Shown piece by piece: positions 10,007-21,427 of a stretch of DNA of 64,000 nt. The notes beneath the pieces are model-generated. The model was not told where the DNA came from. It ran no database searches and saw nothing but the letters and a program-made list of their open reading frames with translations. Each line of letters begins with the position of its first letter. Positions within the stretch are counted from its first letter, which is position 1. The DNA is from Rickettsia sp. Oklahoma-10 (lineage in GTDB: Bacteria > Pseudomonadota > Alphaproteobacteria > Rickettsiales > Rickettsiaceae), in assembly GCF_039954865.1 (NCBI RefSeq), contig NZ_CP157197.1, positions 79,501 through 143,500 of the forward strand. The letters are read 5' to 3'. The translations under genes were made by a program, and so were the position numbers.

Positions 10007-10252
10007 TCTAGTGTGTCGAAAAAGAGTTAATGTTTATATTAATTTAAGTCTAGAGTGCTTGAAACCGTTTTTCTCAAAATCATAAATAAAATCTTTAATT
10101 AATAGGTACTTCACTTCTGCTACATACCCTGTAATGCCCTGCCCTTTTTGTCAATAGTATCCCTTTTCATTAATTGAGAATTTTAAAGCAGCTTTTGTTT
10201 GTTCCACGCGGCTGCAATATCAGTCTAATTACCCTTCAAGACCAAGTAGTAA

Positions 10253-11153
10253 CTAATTTACCTCTTCTAACGAAAATTGTTGCAATACTTCATCTAGAGT
10301 TTGAAGACAGAATTCTGCAGGCATATACATATTAAATACTCATAATAAAATTTAATAGTATGGTCAGCTTTTTTATAATCAGAATTTAATAAACTTTGCC
10401 ATAAAATGCAAAATGTAAATCTATATAATGGAATAAATTTATAAAGCTGGTAAGTTGGAGAAATCAAGAGTATTCTTTTTTCAAGACGGTATCTGCATTG
10501 TAACAATTTTGTAACACTATTTTAACTTGTATGTACTTTGAACAAATTCATTAACTACAGTGGGGTTTTGCTAGAATCTATAGGATCCACATCAAAATCA
10601 CTGAGCTTGGAACATTAGACTATTAATGTCTAACATTACACTAATGGCGACAAACAGAGGTATGGCAGGTTAGCAAACTGCCATAGTGCGAACATTTAAT
10701 CCTACAAATACATAATCAATATAATCATCCATATCAAAATGCCCTGATTCAAGTGACATACAATTAGTGCCTGTCCAATCCGTAATATAAATGATCTTGG
10801 TATACGAAATTCCTATACAGCTGATCTAAATATAAGTAGTGTGATGCCCTACGATAGCTACTATTATATATTTAGGTAATTCTTTTTTAAAACCTAATTT
10901 AGGCCCTAATTTACAAAAAGGTCTTTTTAGTATAACTTTTTCATTAATATTAGGTTCTATAATCAATAATTGTTCCGAGAATTAGGTTTCTTATAATTTT
11001 CTAGTCATGCGTTCACTAAAGTGTACAAGTATGCATAATTCTTACAAAACTGTTATCTTCTAATAATTCATGTTCATATACTTCTTTTAAAATTTTTTTA
11101 TATCTAAATAAATTGGAGCAATTTATGTTCTAAGAACCTCTAACATATAACAT
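10253..11153 (-). pseudogene. phaZ: Polyhydroxyalkanoate (PHB) depolymerase remnant
   Basis: On the - strand, across stops and shifts, this follows intracellular PHB depolymerase from end to end. An N-terminal ERMTRKL region comes first. Then come LKRPFCKLGPKLGFKKELPK, IVGHHTT, IYITDWT, GHFDMDDYIDYVF and MAVCxPAIPLFVAISVM (where the family has a VCQPxVPxLAAxALM block around the lipase-type serine). DPIDSSKTP and a C-terminal FYYEYL...FCLQTLDEVLQQFS with a normal stop follow. At roughly 900 bases it is shorter than an intact gene of about 1.2 kb, so pieces are deleted. It is inactive. Confidence 0.8.
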
Positions 11154-11436
11154 GTATAATTAAGTACTTAAACCACAGTTAATCATAATTTATCCACAAA
11201 CTTAATTTATACGTTTTATTCTATTCTAAAATATTGATTCTTCATTTATTGTTTAGTTTAACACTAAAAATCTCTCAATACATTAATTTTAGGATTTATA
11301 GTTTAAGTGTTTATAAATTTTAGTCTATACATATAAAATATTCTTATTTTTTCTTCTTGCTTTACTTAGGCATATATATGTTTGTTAATATTATAATACC
11401 ATGTACTGTTTCTGTTGATTTTATACAAAAAATATA

Positions 11437-12250
11437 AACCTTAATTTAGATAATTTTCAAAATCCTTATTTTCTTCTGCCAACCTATTAACAATATTCCA
11501 ATCTATCTCATATTTTCTCTAGCAGGGATTAATATTTCACTATTTTCAGGGAATAACATATTTATTACAATAACATCTATTTCATACCTAGTGCATAACA
11601 TTTCAAGTGCATTCCTAGATATCAGACCTAGTTTTAGCATAGGTGCAACTAAATAATCATAATGTGCCCATGATGAATTTGATAAAGCCTAAAAAACTCT
11701 GTTATGTTACTATAGTTTATTTTCCTTTTTACTTCAAAAGACCAAAGTCTTGCTTGTTTCCTATATAATTTATTTAGTATAATCTTTAATGAGTATACTA
11801 CATTTTCTACTATATCTACCCAATCTGGATTAACCATATATTACTTGCCTGCTGCTTATTTATTTGTAGAAAACTATGTTGAATTTGCATATTATTAGAT
11901 ATCCAATTCATTAAAATATAATGCAATTACCGCTCATTTTTCTTCTTCAGTTATATTATTTGACTTGCTTAATTTATTTAAGACTTGTTATTTGTTCATT
12001 ATTAATTTGATAATTAGGATTTCGACTATAGTACAACCTTAATTGAGGTTCTTGACTATATTCTAATATTAGGATTTAATGCCACTCTCAAACTACACCT
12101 CTACTAATTTCAACCATATAATCCTTTATAACTTCCTTAATTTTTTCTTCTTGAGCTTTTTCATTATTTTCGTATTTTGACTTGTGTTTACTTTACATCT
12201 AGCTTTTTTAGGATAATTTTCTACAAGTCATTTAGCTATTTTATAAGGAG
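11437..12250 (-). pseudogene. HrgA/COG2958-like protein remnant
   Basis: The best-preserved part, at 11470-11840 (-), reads LWSFEVKRKINYSNITEFF, LISRNALEMLCTRYEIDVIV, then FPENSEILIPAREN and a WNIVN-type ending, with stops and shifts between blocks. This resembles the C-terminal domain of HrgA/COG2958 proteins, which join a winged helix to a nuclease-like domain of unclear function. The upstream part (11850-12250) is too worn to read. The call rests on the FEVK and PARE blocks. Confidence 0.4.
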
Positions 12251-12381
12251 TAAATTTCAGATATTCATATGCTTTTAAAAGAACCAATAATGGCATTTAT
12301 GCAATTAAATGCCAAAATGCCATATTAAATATACTAATAATTGAAATACTGTAAAATATACATGTTATCAACTTGATGATT

Positions 12382-13191
12382 CTATAAAGTATACTTTATA
12401 TATTGTTCAAATTTAGAAAATAAAGTCTTGAAATTATGATTAGTAACATTTGCCACTTCTTTAGAGGTAATATTTTTGAGTTCAGCAATTTTCTCAGCAA
12501 CATATCTCACAAACGCTGGTTCGTTTTGTCTGCCACGCATAGGGATTGGTGCTAAATAAGGTGAGTCTGTTTCGATTAATAACCTATCAAGTGGTACATA
12601 TTTGACTATTTCCTGCAAATCGGTTGCATTCTTAAAAGTAACAATACCGGAGATTGAAATATATAAGCCTATATCTAGCATCTTTGTTGCTAGATTTTTT
12701 GAGGAGGTAAAACAGTGAATCAGCCCAGAAAATTTGCTATTATGCATTTCTGAAGTTAAAATATCAATAGTGTCTTCATCTGCTTCTCTTGTATGAATAA
12801 TGGCAGGTAGGCTTGTGGAAGATGCTGCTTGTATATGTGCTACAAGCGAATCTTTTTGTGATTTTTTATTGTAAGGTTCATGATAATAATCAATACCTGT
12901 TTCACCGATTCCAATAATTTTCGGATGCTTGGTCAACTCTATTATTTCTGAATTAGTAATGAGCTGGCTACTTTCATTTACCTCACATGGATGTACCCCC
13001 ACACTCGCAAAAACATTTGCATATTTTTCGGCTATTTCTAAAATAATTGATAAATCTTCAAGTTTAGTGCAGATAGTTTGCATATACTGCACATTATTTT
13101 CTAACGCTCTTTGAATGACAGAATCTAAATCTATATTTTTGGTAAGTAAATTAAGATGACAATGTGAATCTATCAAAATATTATTATTCAT
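12382..13191 (-). CDS. tatD: TatD family metal-dependent hydrolase/DNase
   Basis: This 269-residue TIM-barrel amidohydrolase-type enzyme belongs to the TatD family, in which several members are 3'-5' exonucleases. Metal ligands are visible: SHCHLNL (HxH) at the N-terminus, GIGETGIDYY with its glutamate, PAIIHTRE with a histidine, LIHCFTSS with a histidine, and TDSPYLAP with the final aspartate. It is third in the tmk-metG-tatD order on the - strand. A 134-base gap after metG holds a decayed palindromic element, so read-through is possible but not certain. Confidence 0.93.
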   Translation of the reverse strand: MNNNILIDSHCHLNLLTKNIDLDSVIQRALENNVQYMQTICTKLEDLSIILEIAEKYANVFASVGVHPCEVNESSQLITNSEIIELTKHPKIIGIGETGIDYYHEPYNKKSQKDSLVAHIQAASSTSLPAIIHTREADEDTIDILTSEMHNSKFSGLIHCFTSSKNLATKMLDIGLYISISGIVTFKNATDLQEIVKYVPLDRLLIETDSPYLAPIPMRGRQNEPAFVRYVAEKIAELKNITSKEVANVTNHNFKTLFSKFEQYIKYTL

Positions 13192-13199
13192 ATTTCTAG

Positions 13200-13320
13200 T
13201 CTTTATATATGTAGGTTAAGCGTACTCTACCTCATACCTACAGATGCATTGTTGTGGTTGGATTGAAAAAAGCATTTGCTATCATACCTTAGCTTGACAC
13301 AATCCTAATATAATCTTTAA
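13200..13320. repeat. Decayed palindromic element between metG and tatD
   Basis: The gap contains fragments of the rickettsial palindrome (TCATACCTTAGCTTGACAC on the right, GCATTGTTGTGGTTGGATT on the left). The arms no longer pair well. Confidence 0.4.
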
Positions 13321-13325
13321 ACCTC

Positions 13326-14849
13326 TTATACTCTTGGAAAGATTATAGTAGGTTCTAAAATAGAAGCCCCTACAGTTAAAGCATAGTCACGTACTAAATG
13401 CCTAAATAGACGCTCTTTTTTATTTACCCCTAACTGATCAAGCATTTTGTTTGCTGAAGTCGGCATAAAAGGTTGAAGCATTATCGCAATATAGCGTAAA
13501 ACCTCTAGTAAAGCATATAACACCTCTAACATCTTATCGTGATCGGTTCTTTTCAAATTCCAAGGAGCTTCATTATCAATATAGATATTTGCCTCTTCAG
13601 CCAAATTAATAATATTTTCAAGCACCTTATTAATTTCAATTTTTTCCATCAATAAAATATTCTGCTTAGCAAATTTACTTGCAGCTTTTAAAATTGGTAG
13701 CTCATATATTTTATCTATAACGCTTTGCATAAGTAGCGGCACTTTGCCATTATTATTTTTATAAACAAAAGTCATAGTACGCTGTAATAAATTACCAATT
13801 TTATTTGATAACTCACTATTGATTCGAGTAATTAGATTACTACGGGCAAAATTACCATCTGCACCAAAAGTGACTTCACGCATCAAAAAATACCTAACCT
13901 GATCAACACCAAATTCATCAATAAACTTAATCGGATCAATGGTATTACCAAGAGATTTAGAAATTTTTTGTCCCTCATTTGTCCACCAACCATGAGCCAT
14001 AATTGTTTTCGGCAGAGGAATTTCAGCAGCCATTAAGAAAGCAGGCCAATAAATGGCATGAAAACGTAATATATCTTTACCGACTACATGTAAATCCGCT
14101 GGCCAAAATTTACCGTAATTACTTTGTGCATCAGGATACCCGAGCGCCGAAATATAATTAACAAGGGCATCAAGCCAAACATAAATTACGTGTTTTTCAT
14201 TATTTGGGACTTTTATTCCCCAATTAAAAGTAGTACGTGATATTGATAAATCTTTTAAGCCCGATTTAACAAAGCTAACTACTTCGTTACGCCTTGATAT
14301 AGGTCTAATAAACTCAGGGTTTAGCTCATAAAGGTCCAGTAATTTATCTTGCCATTTTGAAAGATTAAAGAAGTAGCTAGGCTCTTTAACCCATTCAACT
14401 GAAGCTCCCGTCGGTGCTAAGCCATCACTAGTAAGTTCCCACTCATCATAAAAAGCTTCATCCCGTACTGCATACCACCCTTCATAAAAACCCTCATAAA
14501 TAGCACCGTTATCTAGTAATTTCTGCCAAAAAACAGCTACAGCTTCTTTATGCCTATTTTCCGTTGTTCTAATAAAATCATCATTAGAAATATGCATAGA
14601 GGTCATGAGATGACAAAAACTCTTGTAGGTCTGATCAGTAAATTGTTGAGGATCGATATTGTTATTAATAGCTGCTTTTTCCACTTTCTGCCCATGCTCA
14701 TCGGTACCTGTTAGGAATATTACATCGAAGCCGCAAAGGCGCATGAAACGGGCAATTACATCACTAGCAACGCTGGTATAAGCATGACCGATATGGGGAA
14801 CATCGTTAACGTAATATATAGGGGTCGTGATATAGTAAGTATTCTTCAT
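13326..14849 (-). CDS. metG: Methionyl-tRNA synthetase
   Basis: This class I synthetase charges tRNA-Met. It has the HIGH motif as PHIGHAYTS, the KMSKS motif as KISKSLGN, and WWTNEGQKI just before it. The 507-residue length is the short form without the C-terminal tRNA-binding dimerisation domain, common in Alphaproteobacteria. No zinc-knuckle cysteine clusters are obvious in the connective region. The ATG at 14849 gives the standard [15 protein letters not shown] start and overlaps the tmk stop by 4 bases. Confidence 0.96.
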   Translation of the reverse strand: MKNTYYITTPIYYVNDVPHIGHAYTSVASDVIARFMRLCGFDVIFLTGTDEHGQKVEKAAINNNIDPQQFTDQTYKSFCHLMTSMHISNDDFIRTTENRHKEAVAVFWQKLLDNGAIYEGFYEGWYAVRDEAFYDEWELTSDGLAPTGASVEWVKEPSYFFNLSKWQDKLLDLYELNPEFIRPISRRNEVVSFVKSGLKDLSISRTTFNWGIKVPNNEKHVIYVWLDALVNYISALGYPDAQSNYGKFWPADLHVVGKDILRFHAIYWPAFLMAAEIPLPKTIMAHGWWTNEGQKISKSLGNTIDPIKFIDEFGVDQVRYFLMREVTFGADGNFARSNLITRINSELSNKIGNLLQRTMTFVYKNNNGKVPLLMQSVIDKIYELPILKAASKFAKQNILLMEKIEINKVLENIINLAEEANIYIDNEAPWNLKRTDHDKMLEVLYALLEVLRYIAIMLQPFMPTSANKMLDQLGVNKKERLFRHLVRDYALTVGASILEPTIIFPRV

Positions 14850-15457
14850 AAATGCTTTTTTATTAACTCATGTACTTCAAGCAGACTTAAATCTGAAGCT
14901 TTAATTGTCTTTATTCTCGCTGGAAATCTATTACTTAATTCTTTAAAACAATCATAGATTTTTTTATAAAAATCTATACCTCTTTTGTCAAATTTATTAC
15001 TTATATTTCGTAAATTTACTCTCTTAATAGCAGTATCGGGCTCTATGTCAATAAAGAAGGTAATATCTGGCATAAAAGGAGGCATTAAAGTTTTGTGCAG
15101 ATTATATACTAAATCTATGCCATTTTCTAACTCTAATCCTTGATAACATGCAGTTGAGTCAAGAAATCTATCACATATTACAATATACCCCTTTTGTAGA
15201 GCCGGTATAATCTTCTGAACCATATGATCATAACGTGCTGCCATAACTTGTAATAACTCAGACATTGGAAGTAATTCTTCATGCACCAGAATTTCACGTA
15301 TTTTCTCGGCTACGATAGTACCGCCAACTTCACGAGTTAAAATAACAGGAATATTTTGAGATTTTAAATATTCATAGAGCATTTGAGATTGGGTCGATTT
15401 ACCGACCCCCTCCCCTCCTTCAAACGTAATAAACTTTCCTTGTTTCAAATTATTCAT
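14846..15457 (-). CDS. tmk: Thymidylate kinase
   Basis: Tmk phosphorylates dTMP to dTDP. Its 203 residues contain the P-loop [13 protein letters not shown] near the N-terminus, the TREVGGT motif (in place of the usual TREPGGT) and the DRFLDST segment of the LID and substrate sites. It is first in the tmk-metG(-tatD) - strand group and overlaps metG by 4 bases. An acidic lysine-rich C-terminus completes a normal length. Confidence 0.95.
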   Translation of the reverse strand: MNNLKQGKFITFEGGEGVGKSTQSQMLYEYLKSQNIPVILTREVGGTIVAEKIREILVHEELLPMSELLQVMAARYDHMVQKIIPALQKGYIVICDRFLDSTACYQGLELENGIDLVYNLHKTLMPPFMPDITFFIDIEPDTAIKRVNLRNISNKFDKRGIDFYKKIYDCFKELSNRFPARIKTIKASDLSLLEVHELIKKHL

Positions 15458-15544
15458 TAATCTCAGTCATTTTTAAAACTTAATAAATGATGTGTTATTT
15501 CTGCGGAAAGCTTACCAATGTGGATAGTAAAAAGCGGTTCAATT

Positions 15545-15570
15545 TCATTCCTGCTGCATAAGCAGGAACA
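15545..15570. repeat. Short inverted repeat of the palindromic-element type
   Basis: TTCCTGCT and AGCAGGAA face each other at 15548-15555 and 15561-15568. The same CATTCCTGC...GCAGGAAT motif recurs at 25939, 27396, 31765 and 47290. Confidence 0.55.
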
Positions 15571-15676
15571 ACATAGGGAAATAACTCATCATTTTATAAC
15601 AATAATATCTCTTAAAAAAATATTTACAAGGGAGATTATATACTTATAATGCATTCAAATTTTAAATTATTAGCAT

Positions 15677-17005
15677 ATGAACCATTCGTTAAGCAAACGG
15701 GATCTTTCTATCATAATCGGTAATACAATGGATCATTTCGATACTGCACTTTATGGGTTTCTTGCACCATTCCTTGCCGATATTTTCTTTCCAAATCATG
15801 ATAAAGTCATTGCCTTAATACTTACCTATAGTGTTCTTGCTACCTCTTTATTTACACGTCCACTTGGTGCTTATTTTTTTGGTATTACTGCTAAAAAATA
15901 CGGCGGGGTTTTTGCTTTGTCTCATTCTTTAATTGGAGTTGCTTTAAGCACTGTTCTAATTGGTCTCATACCTTCTCATGCCCAAATAGGCTGGCTTGCA
16001 CCACTATTATTAATTGTGCTTAGAACGTTGCAAGGAGTATATTCCGAGGGTGAATGTACTATTGCTAAATTATATATTTTAGAAAATAAAAATGAAACAA
16101 CAGCATTTAAAGCTTCTTATCTTTATCAAACCTCTACTATGGTCGGTATTATTCTTGCTTCATTTATCAGCACTATAGTTTTAAATGTAGATTATAATAA
16201 ATATTGGCGTTTATGTTTTATATTCGGTGGGTTTACAGCTCTTGCAGGTTATTTTTTAAGGAAGAGTGATTTCATTAGAATAAACACTTTACTGTCATTC
16301 CGCGCCTTGACCACAGCATCCAATAAAAACCCTAATACTATAAGTTATTTTCTACCCCCCGTGGTCAAACCACAGGGTGATAATAAAGGTTTCTGGATTT
16401 CCGCTTTCGCGGGAATAACATTTTTACAGAGTCTTGTTACAATTTGGAACAATAAACTAAGTATTTTGCGGGTTAGTTTTGCCTTAGGCTTCTCATATAT
16501 GACCTATATATTGCCTTTTGTATTTATGAATAGTTTTATTCCTATTATAACAAATATAACACTTGAAACAATGATGAAGTTTAATACTGAATTTCTAATT
16601 TTCGATATGGTTATGATTCCAATAATTGGGCATTTAACTAAAAAAATACATTATCTTAAAATACTAAGCGGCACTCTTATTATAATGATTTTAAGTATAA
16701 TTCCTCTATGGTTATTCTTGAATCACTCGTCTATATGGTATGTTAATTTTGTACGTATCTGGATTATAGTACTGGGCGTTAGTTTCCTAGCACCTTTAAA
16801 TTGTTGGCTAAATGATTTATTTAAAACCGCAGATAAATATATGCTAGTCGGTATTGGCAGTAGTATCGGCTCTTCACTAATCGGGCGTCTCATCCCGTCT
16901 ACCTGCCTAATACTTTGGCATGTAACAGGTAGCTCTTTGTCAATTGCTGTTTATATAACTGTAATCTCTGCAATAACCTTATGGGCTGTAAGAGTGAGCA
17001 ATTAA
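15677..17005 (+). CDS. MFS transporter, ProP/metabolite:H+ symporter type, with inserted repeat
   Basis: This 442-residue inner-membrane transporter has about 12 hydrophobic helices. The GNTMDHFDTALYGFLAP start and RPLGAYFFG motif after helix 2 are typical of the ProP-like metabolite:H+ symporter group used by rickettsiae to import host metabolites. Substrate unknown. Between helices 6 and 7 (residues about 206-248) there is foreign-looking sequence (ALTTASNKN...VVKPQGDNKG) encoded by a palindromic element at 16292-16420. A loop there could tolerate it. The 3' end overlaps the convergent ubiA by 4 bases. Confidence 0.85.
   Translation: MNHSLSKRDLSIIIGNTMDHFDTALYGFLAPFLADIFFPNHDKVIALILTYSVLATSLFTRPLGAYFFGITAKKYGGVFALSHSLIGVALSTVLIGLIPSHAQIGWLAPLLLIVLRTLQGVYSEGECTIAKLYILENKNETTAFKASYLYQTSTMVGIILASFISTIVLNVDYNKYWRLCFIFGGFTALAGYFLRKSDFIRINTLLSFRALTTASNKNPNTISYFLPPVVKPQGDNKGFWISAFAGITFLQSLVTIWNNKLSILRVSFALGFSYMTYILPFVFMNSFIPIITNITLETMMKFNTEFLIFDMVMIPIIGHLTKKIHYLKILSGTLIIMILSIIPLWLFLNHSSIWYVNFVRIWIIVLGVSFLAPLNCWLNDLFKTADKYMLVGIGSSIGSSLIGRLIPSTCLILWHVTGSSLSIAVYITVISAITLWAVRVSN
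16292..16420. repeat. Rickettsia palindromic element inserted in the MFS gene
   Basis: Its ends are an inverted pair (TGTCATTCC and GGGAATAACA). Inside lie CCGCGCCTTGACCACAGCATC on the left arm, GTGGTCAAACCACAGGGTGA in the middle and a short CCGCTTTCGCGGGAAT hairpin on the right. The 129 bases are read in frame as about 43 codons. Confidence 0.85.
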
Positions 17006-17844
17006 TAAAAAGTCAAACTCAATAATATACCGACATAATTATTAGCTCTGAACCTTGTCATACAATTAGCAGGACTTTGAATATCTAGAGTTGCTACTTG
17101 TAATATCAATAAAATCAAAGCAGCTAAGATAGATAGATAGTTGATATTATGATTAGCTATCTTTGTTGCTAGAAGAAATAATAATATAAAACCTATATAA
17201 CATACACAAATCCAAAACTTATAATGCTTGTTTTCTAAATATATGCTTAATGATTTTACTCCTATTTTCTTATCATCTTTTATATCCATAAAGCCATAAA
17301 TCGTATCATAGCCGGTTGCCCAAGAACAGCATGCTAAATACATAATAATTGCTGCCATATCAAGCTTATCCTGAACTGCCGCATAAGCTATTAATGCTCC
17401 TAGCTTAAAGGTAAAGCCCATAAATATTTGTGGGAAGTAGGTAATACGTTTCATTAACGGATATATGCTAATCATTATTACTGCAAAAAAACCCATATAT
17501 ATAGCTGTTTTACTTAAAAGTAATAAAATAAACAGCGAAATAATGCTAAGAACAAAGAGTATAAAAATAGCATAAGAAACAGATAAAACACCACTTGCTA
17601 AAGGTCGATCTTTAGTTCTTGCTACATGCTTATCAAATTTCTGATCAAATATATCGTTAATAATACATCCACTACTTCTAGTCGTTATACTGCCTAAAAT
17701 AAATATCGGTAATAACTGAGCTAATTCTATGTTAGAAGGATTTGCTAATAATAATCCAAATAAGGCAGGAAATAAAACTAGCAAATAAGCTACCGGCTTA
17801 TCTGCCCGCATTAATTTTAAAATAAGTAAAAGTTTATTTAGCAT
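17002..17844 (-). CDS. ubiA: 4-hydroxybenzoate polyprenyltransferase
   Basis: This integral membrane prenyltransferase attaches the polyprenyl tail in ubiquinone synthesis. Both aspartate-rich motifs are present: NDIFDQKFD (first) and YDTIYGFMDIKDD (second). Around these lie eight or nine hydrophobic helices. The frame is open to 17982, but the ATG at 17844 (MLNKLLLILKLMRADKP) gives the family start and 280 residues, and the upstream 138 bases overlap the start of an Rpn-like remnant. With ubiE and ubiB it is a third ubiquinone gene in this window. Confidence 0.94.
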   Translation of the reverse strand: MLNKLLLILKLMRADKPVAYLLVLFPALFGLLLANPSNIELAQLLPIFILGSITTRSSGCIINDIFDQKFDKHVARTKDRPLASGVLSVSYAIFILFVLSIISLFILLLLSKTAIYMGFFAVIMISIYPLMKRITYFPQIFMGFTFKLGALIAYAAVQDKLDMAAIIMYLACCSWATGYDTIYGFMDIKDDKKIGVKSLSIYLENKHYKFWICVCYIGFILLFLLATKIANHNINYLSILAALILLILQVATLDIQSPANCMTRFRANNYVGILLSLTFY

Positions 17845-17974
17845 TACTATATTAAACTTTAATTTAAATAAATATAGCATATAATCTAAGATAAAATACG
17901 CTATGCTGCAAAATAAAGCTACTAGATTTTTTATGGTCGAAAAATAAAAATACGATTCTTTAGTAAAAAGAATA

Positions 17975-18620
17975 ATGACCAATCTGGTAGCAGTAAAAGC
18001 ATTTCTAGAATATTACTTGCCTGATGATCTTAAGAACTTAGTAGATTGGTTAAAAATAGTAATAAAGCAAGAAAGCTATAATAGAGGAATCTTTAAAATA
18101 AGAAATATAGTGGTATAGTTATCAAATATAGTGCTAAGAATAAAGAAGAAGTATTTATTTATATACTAATTATAAGTTCAATCAAAGTTGATTAGTGGAC
18201 AACTTTGCGGTTATGAAAATATATGTTATTATTATGTGCAAGATATTAAGAAAGGCAGAAATAAATTGACGCTAGTTTATGATTGAATTATTTATAATGG
18301 TAAAAGCAATACTCACAAAAATCTATAGCGTTTATTTACTGATAACATGATGGAATTAATGACAGCAGACTATAAACTATTATGCTTTGCAAGCTATATC
18401 AGATGATGAAATTGTAAAGAAAAAGCATTTAGGCATACTGGAGTATATGTATCCATATGCGGAATGAAACTATGTGAGAAATTTTTAACATAGTTTAAAC
18501 ATATTAAAATTTTATACAAAGAGAAAGATTATATTTACCTTAGGTCATTTTTATGGTATACCGACATAAAATTATCAAAACAGAAATAACAGGAATTATT
18601 ACAAGTATTTACCACATTAT
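17975..18620 (+). pseudogene. Rpn family (PD-(D/E)XK nuclease) remnant
   Basis: From the ATG at 17975 the + strand reads TNLVAVKAFLEYYLPDDLKN, then LKIVIKQESYN, GYENICYYYVQDIKKGRNKL and TLVYD with frameshifts between. This is the characteristic N-terminal order of Rpn/transposase_31-type nucleases, with FLEYYLPDDL, (K)IVIKQESY and KGRNKL as anchors. At least three frame changes and several stops make it inactive. Confidence 0.65.
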
Positions 18621-18985
18621 ATAATATAAATTATAAGGATAGCGTTATGAAAACTATAGAACAAAATATGCAGAAAAACATATGAGAGCAGGTTCTGATA
18701 CAAGGAAGACAACTAAGGTATTAAGTAGGAGAGACTAAAGGTGAGAATAAAAATGCTCTCTAAAGAATTCAAAGGTTCTATTTTATCGCTGATCTTACAG
18801 ATCTTAAAGATATCTTCATTAGTTCAATTGTAAAAAGTGATTTTTTTGTATAAGCTTAAAAACTACAATACTTGTGCAAGTATCTCTTGCAGAAATTATA
18901 AGTCTCCATATCTTCGAAAAGAAACGTAACATTTCTGTTGTCATAATCAACATATAACAACATTCTTGAATCAACTACAAAATCT
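18621..18985. other. Intergenic stretch upstream of valS
   Basis: An ATG at about 18646 opens a short run (MKTIEQNMQKNI) that stops quickly. I see nothing else recognisable and no clear promoter. Confidence 0.35.
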
Positions 18986-21427
18986 ATGAAAGAATTTCAG
19001 AAAAATTATAATTTTACAGAAACTGAAAAAAAATGGCAAAGAATTTGGCAAGAAAAACAAATTTATGCTTATGATCCAAATATTTCAAAAGAAGAAACTT
19101 ATATAGTTGACACACCGCCTCCGACTGTTTCAGGACAGCTACATATTGGCCATGTTTACAGCTATACGCAAACTGATTTTATTGTACGATTTCAGCGTAT
19201 GATAGGCAAAAATATCTTTTATCCTATGGGTTTTGACGATAACGGACTACCAACCGAGAGACTCGTTGAAAAACAGAAGCAGATCAAAGCTTATAATATG
19301 GGAAGAGACGAATTTATAAAAATTTGCGAAGAGGTAGTAACATGTGAAGAAGAAAAATTTAGAAGTCTATTTAACCAAATAGCCTTATCGGTTGATTGGA
19401 GTTTAGAGTACCAAACTATTAGTCCATTATCTCGCAAAATATCCCAAATGTCTTTTCTTGATTTAGTTAAGAGAGGCGAAGTATACCGCAATGATCAGCC
19501 TATATTATGGGATCCGGTAGACGGTACTGCTCTTGCTCAAGCTGATATTGAGGACACTGAACAAACCTCGTTTATGAATTATATCACCTTTAAAACCGAG
19601 CAAGGAGAACCACTTACTATAGCAACTACAAGACCTGAGTTATTACCGGCTTGTGTAGCGGTATTGTATCACCCTGATGATAGACATTATAAGCATCTAG
19701 CAGAAAAATTTGTTATAACTCCAATTTTTAAAGACAAAGTGCCACTGATTGCCGATCCTTTAGTACAACAAAATAAAGGTACAGGGTTAGTTATGTGCTG
19801 CACATTTGGTGATCAAACAGATATTACTTGGTGGAAAATGCATAATCTGCCTTTAAAAACTATTATAACCAAAAAAGGTACGATAGACTTCCCTAATGAT
19901 ATTGGTATAGACGGATTAAAAATTAAAGCAGCTCGAGCAAAAATAATAGATATTTTAAAAGAGCAGAATTTACTTATTAAACAAGAAGAAATAACTCATA
20001 TAGTCAAATGTGCCGAAAGGTCAGGTTCACCACTTGAAATTTTAACCGTGCCACAATGGTTCGTTAAAACAATAAAACATAAAGAAGCATTACTTAAAAG
20101 AGTAAACGAGCTAAATTGGCATCCTAAAAATATGAAGATTCGTTTAAACAATTGGATTAATGCTATTAGCTGGGATTGGTGTATAAGTAGGCAGCGTTAT
20201 TTCGGTGTACCGTTTCCTGTTTGGTACTCTAAGAGAGTAGGAGAAGAAGGTAAGATTTTATATGCTGACATTTCACAGCTACCAGTTGATCCCTTAAGAG
20301 ATTTACCTATTGGTTATAGTAGAGATGAAGTTGAACCTGATCTAGACGTCATGGATACTTGGGCAACAAGCTCCACTTCACCGCAACTTTCAACTCATGG
20401 CATCTCTGATAATTTCACTGCTAATAAAAATAGGCACGATAAATTATTTCCGATGGATCTAAGACCTCAGGCACATGAAATTATCAGGACTTGGGCATTC
20501 TATACTATCCTAAAAGCACATCTACATCAAAATACTTTGCCGTGGAAAAATATCATGGTAAGCGGTTGGTGTTTAGCTGAAGATCGAAGTAAAATGTCAA
20601 AATCTAAGGGCAATGTTTTAGTTCCTGAAAAGCTACTAGAGCAGTACGGTTCTGACGTAATACGTTATTGGTCGGCAAATTCAAGACTAGGTGCTGATAC
20701 TATCTACTCGGAAGACGTTATGAAAAACGGCAAACGACTAGTTAATAAGCTGTGGAATGCTGCTAAATTTATTTCTATTCATTTTGATAAATTAAAAGAT
20801 GAAGATAAAAAAGCAAAGCTTTTAGAGGTTAAAGAAACAATCACTAACGAGTTTGATAAATGGATGATTAATAAGTTAGTCGAGCTAGTTAAGGCAGCCA
20901 CAAATGAATTACAAAACTACGAATATGCAAATGCTATGCATTTGACAGAAAAATTCTTTTTGGCAGTATTTTGTGATAATTATTTAGAGATTAGTAAAAC
21001 ACGAGCGTATGATAAAGAAAATAAAAACCTAAGCGGACAATATAGTAGCATATTAACTTTATATCATGTGATGCAAACATTACTGAAACTATTTGCACCA
21101 TTCATGCCACATATTACCGAAGAATTATACCAAATATTATACAATGATAAAGAATCTATCCATATAAAAGGTACCTTCGCTAACTATGATAATTTACATT
21201 ACAATATCGATATAAAACAAGTAGAAGGTCTGCTTAAAATCCTAGATATCACCAGGAAATTCAAAGCTGAGAAGAAGTTATCTATAAAAGCTCCGATAAA
21301 ATTGCTTAAAATTAGTGGTATAGTATTATCTGAAGAATTAGCAGAAGATTTAAAAAATGTTACATCAGCAGAAGAACTAAAATTTGAGACTCAAGGTGAT
21401 AAAATTAAAGTCGATATTATCCTTTAA
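18986..21427 (+). CDS. valS: Valyl-tRNA synthetase
   Basis: This 813-residue class I synthetase has HIGH as [11 protein letters not shown] and KMSKS as [15 protein letters not shown]1 editing domain lies between, including [10 protein letters not shown]. The Val-specific [11 protein letters not shown] segment is present. Length is shorter than the 950-residue Gammaproteobacterial form and fits the short rickettsial type. The final residues overlap the presumed start of the downstream licD-like gene, which suggests translational coupling. Confidence 0.95.
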   Translation: MKEFQKNYNFTETEKKWQRIWQEKQIYAYDPNISKEETYIVDTPPPTVSGQLHIGHVYSYTQTDFIVRFQRMIGKNIFYPMGFDDNGLPTERLVEKQKQIKAYNMGRDEFIKICEEVVTCEEEKFRSLFNQIALSVDWSLEYQTISPLSRKISQMSFLDLVKRGEVYRNDQPILWDPVDGTALAQADIEDTEQTSFMNYITFKTEQGEPLTIATTRPELLPACVAVLYHPDDRHYKHLAEKFVITPIFKDKVPLIADPLVQQNKGTGLVMCCTFGDQTDITWWKMHNLPLKTIITKKGTIDFPNDIGIDGLKIKAARAKIIDILKEQNLLIKQEEITHIVKCAERSGSPLEILTVPQWFVKTIKHKEALLKRVNELNWHPKNMKIRLNNWINAISWDWCISRQRYFGVPFPVWYSKRVGEEGKILYADISQLPVDPLRDLPIGYSRDEVEPDLDVMDTWATSSTSPQLSTHGISDNFTANKNRHDKLFPMDLRPQAHEIIRTWAFYTILKAHLHQNTLPWKNIMVSGWCLAEDRSKMSKSKGNVLVPEKLLEQYGSDVIRYWSANSRLGADTIYSEDVMKNGKRLVNKLWNAAKFISIHFDKLKDEDKKAKLLEVKETITNEFDKWMINKLVELVKAATNELQNYEYANAMHLTEKFFLAVFCDNYLEISKTRAYDKENKNLSGQYSSILTLYHVMQTLLKLFAPFMPHITEELYQILYNDKESIHIKGTFANYDNLHYNIDIKQVEGLLKILDITRKFKAEKKLSIKAPIKLLKISGIVLSEELAEDLKNVTSAEELKFETQGDKIKVDIIL

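Noticed and set aside
10294-10506. 70-codon - strand open frame
   Set aside because: This is the C-terminal part of the phaZ remnant read in isolation, not a separate gene.
11649-11837. 62-codon - strand frame
   Set aside because: It is a fragment of the HrgA-like remnant, not a gene of its own.
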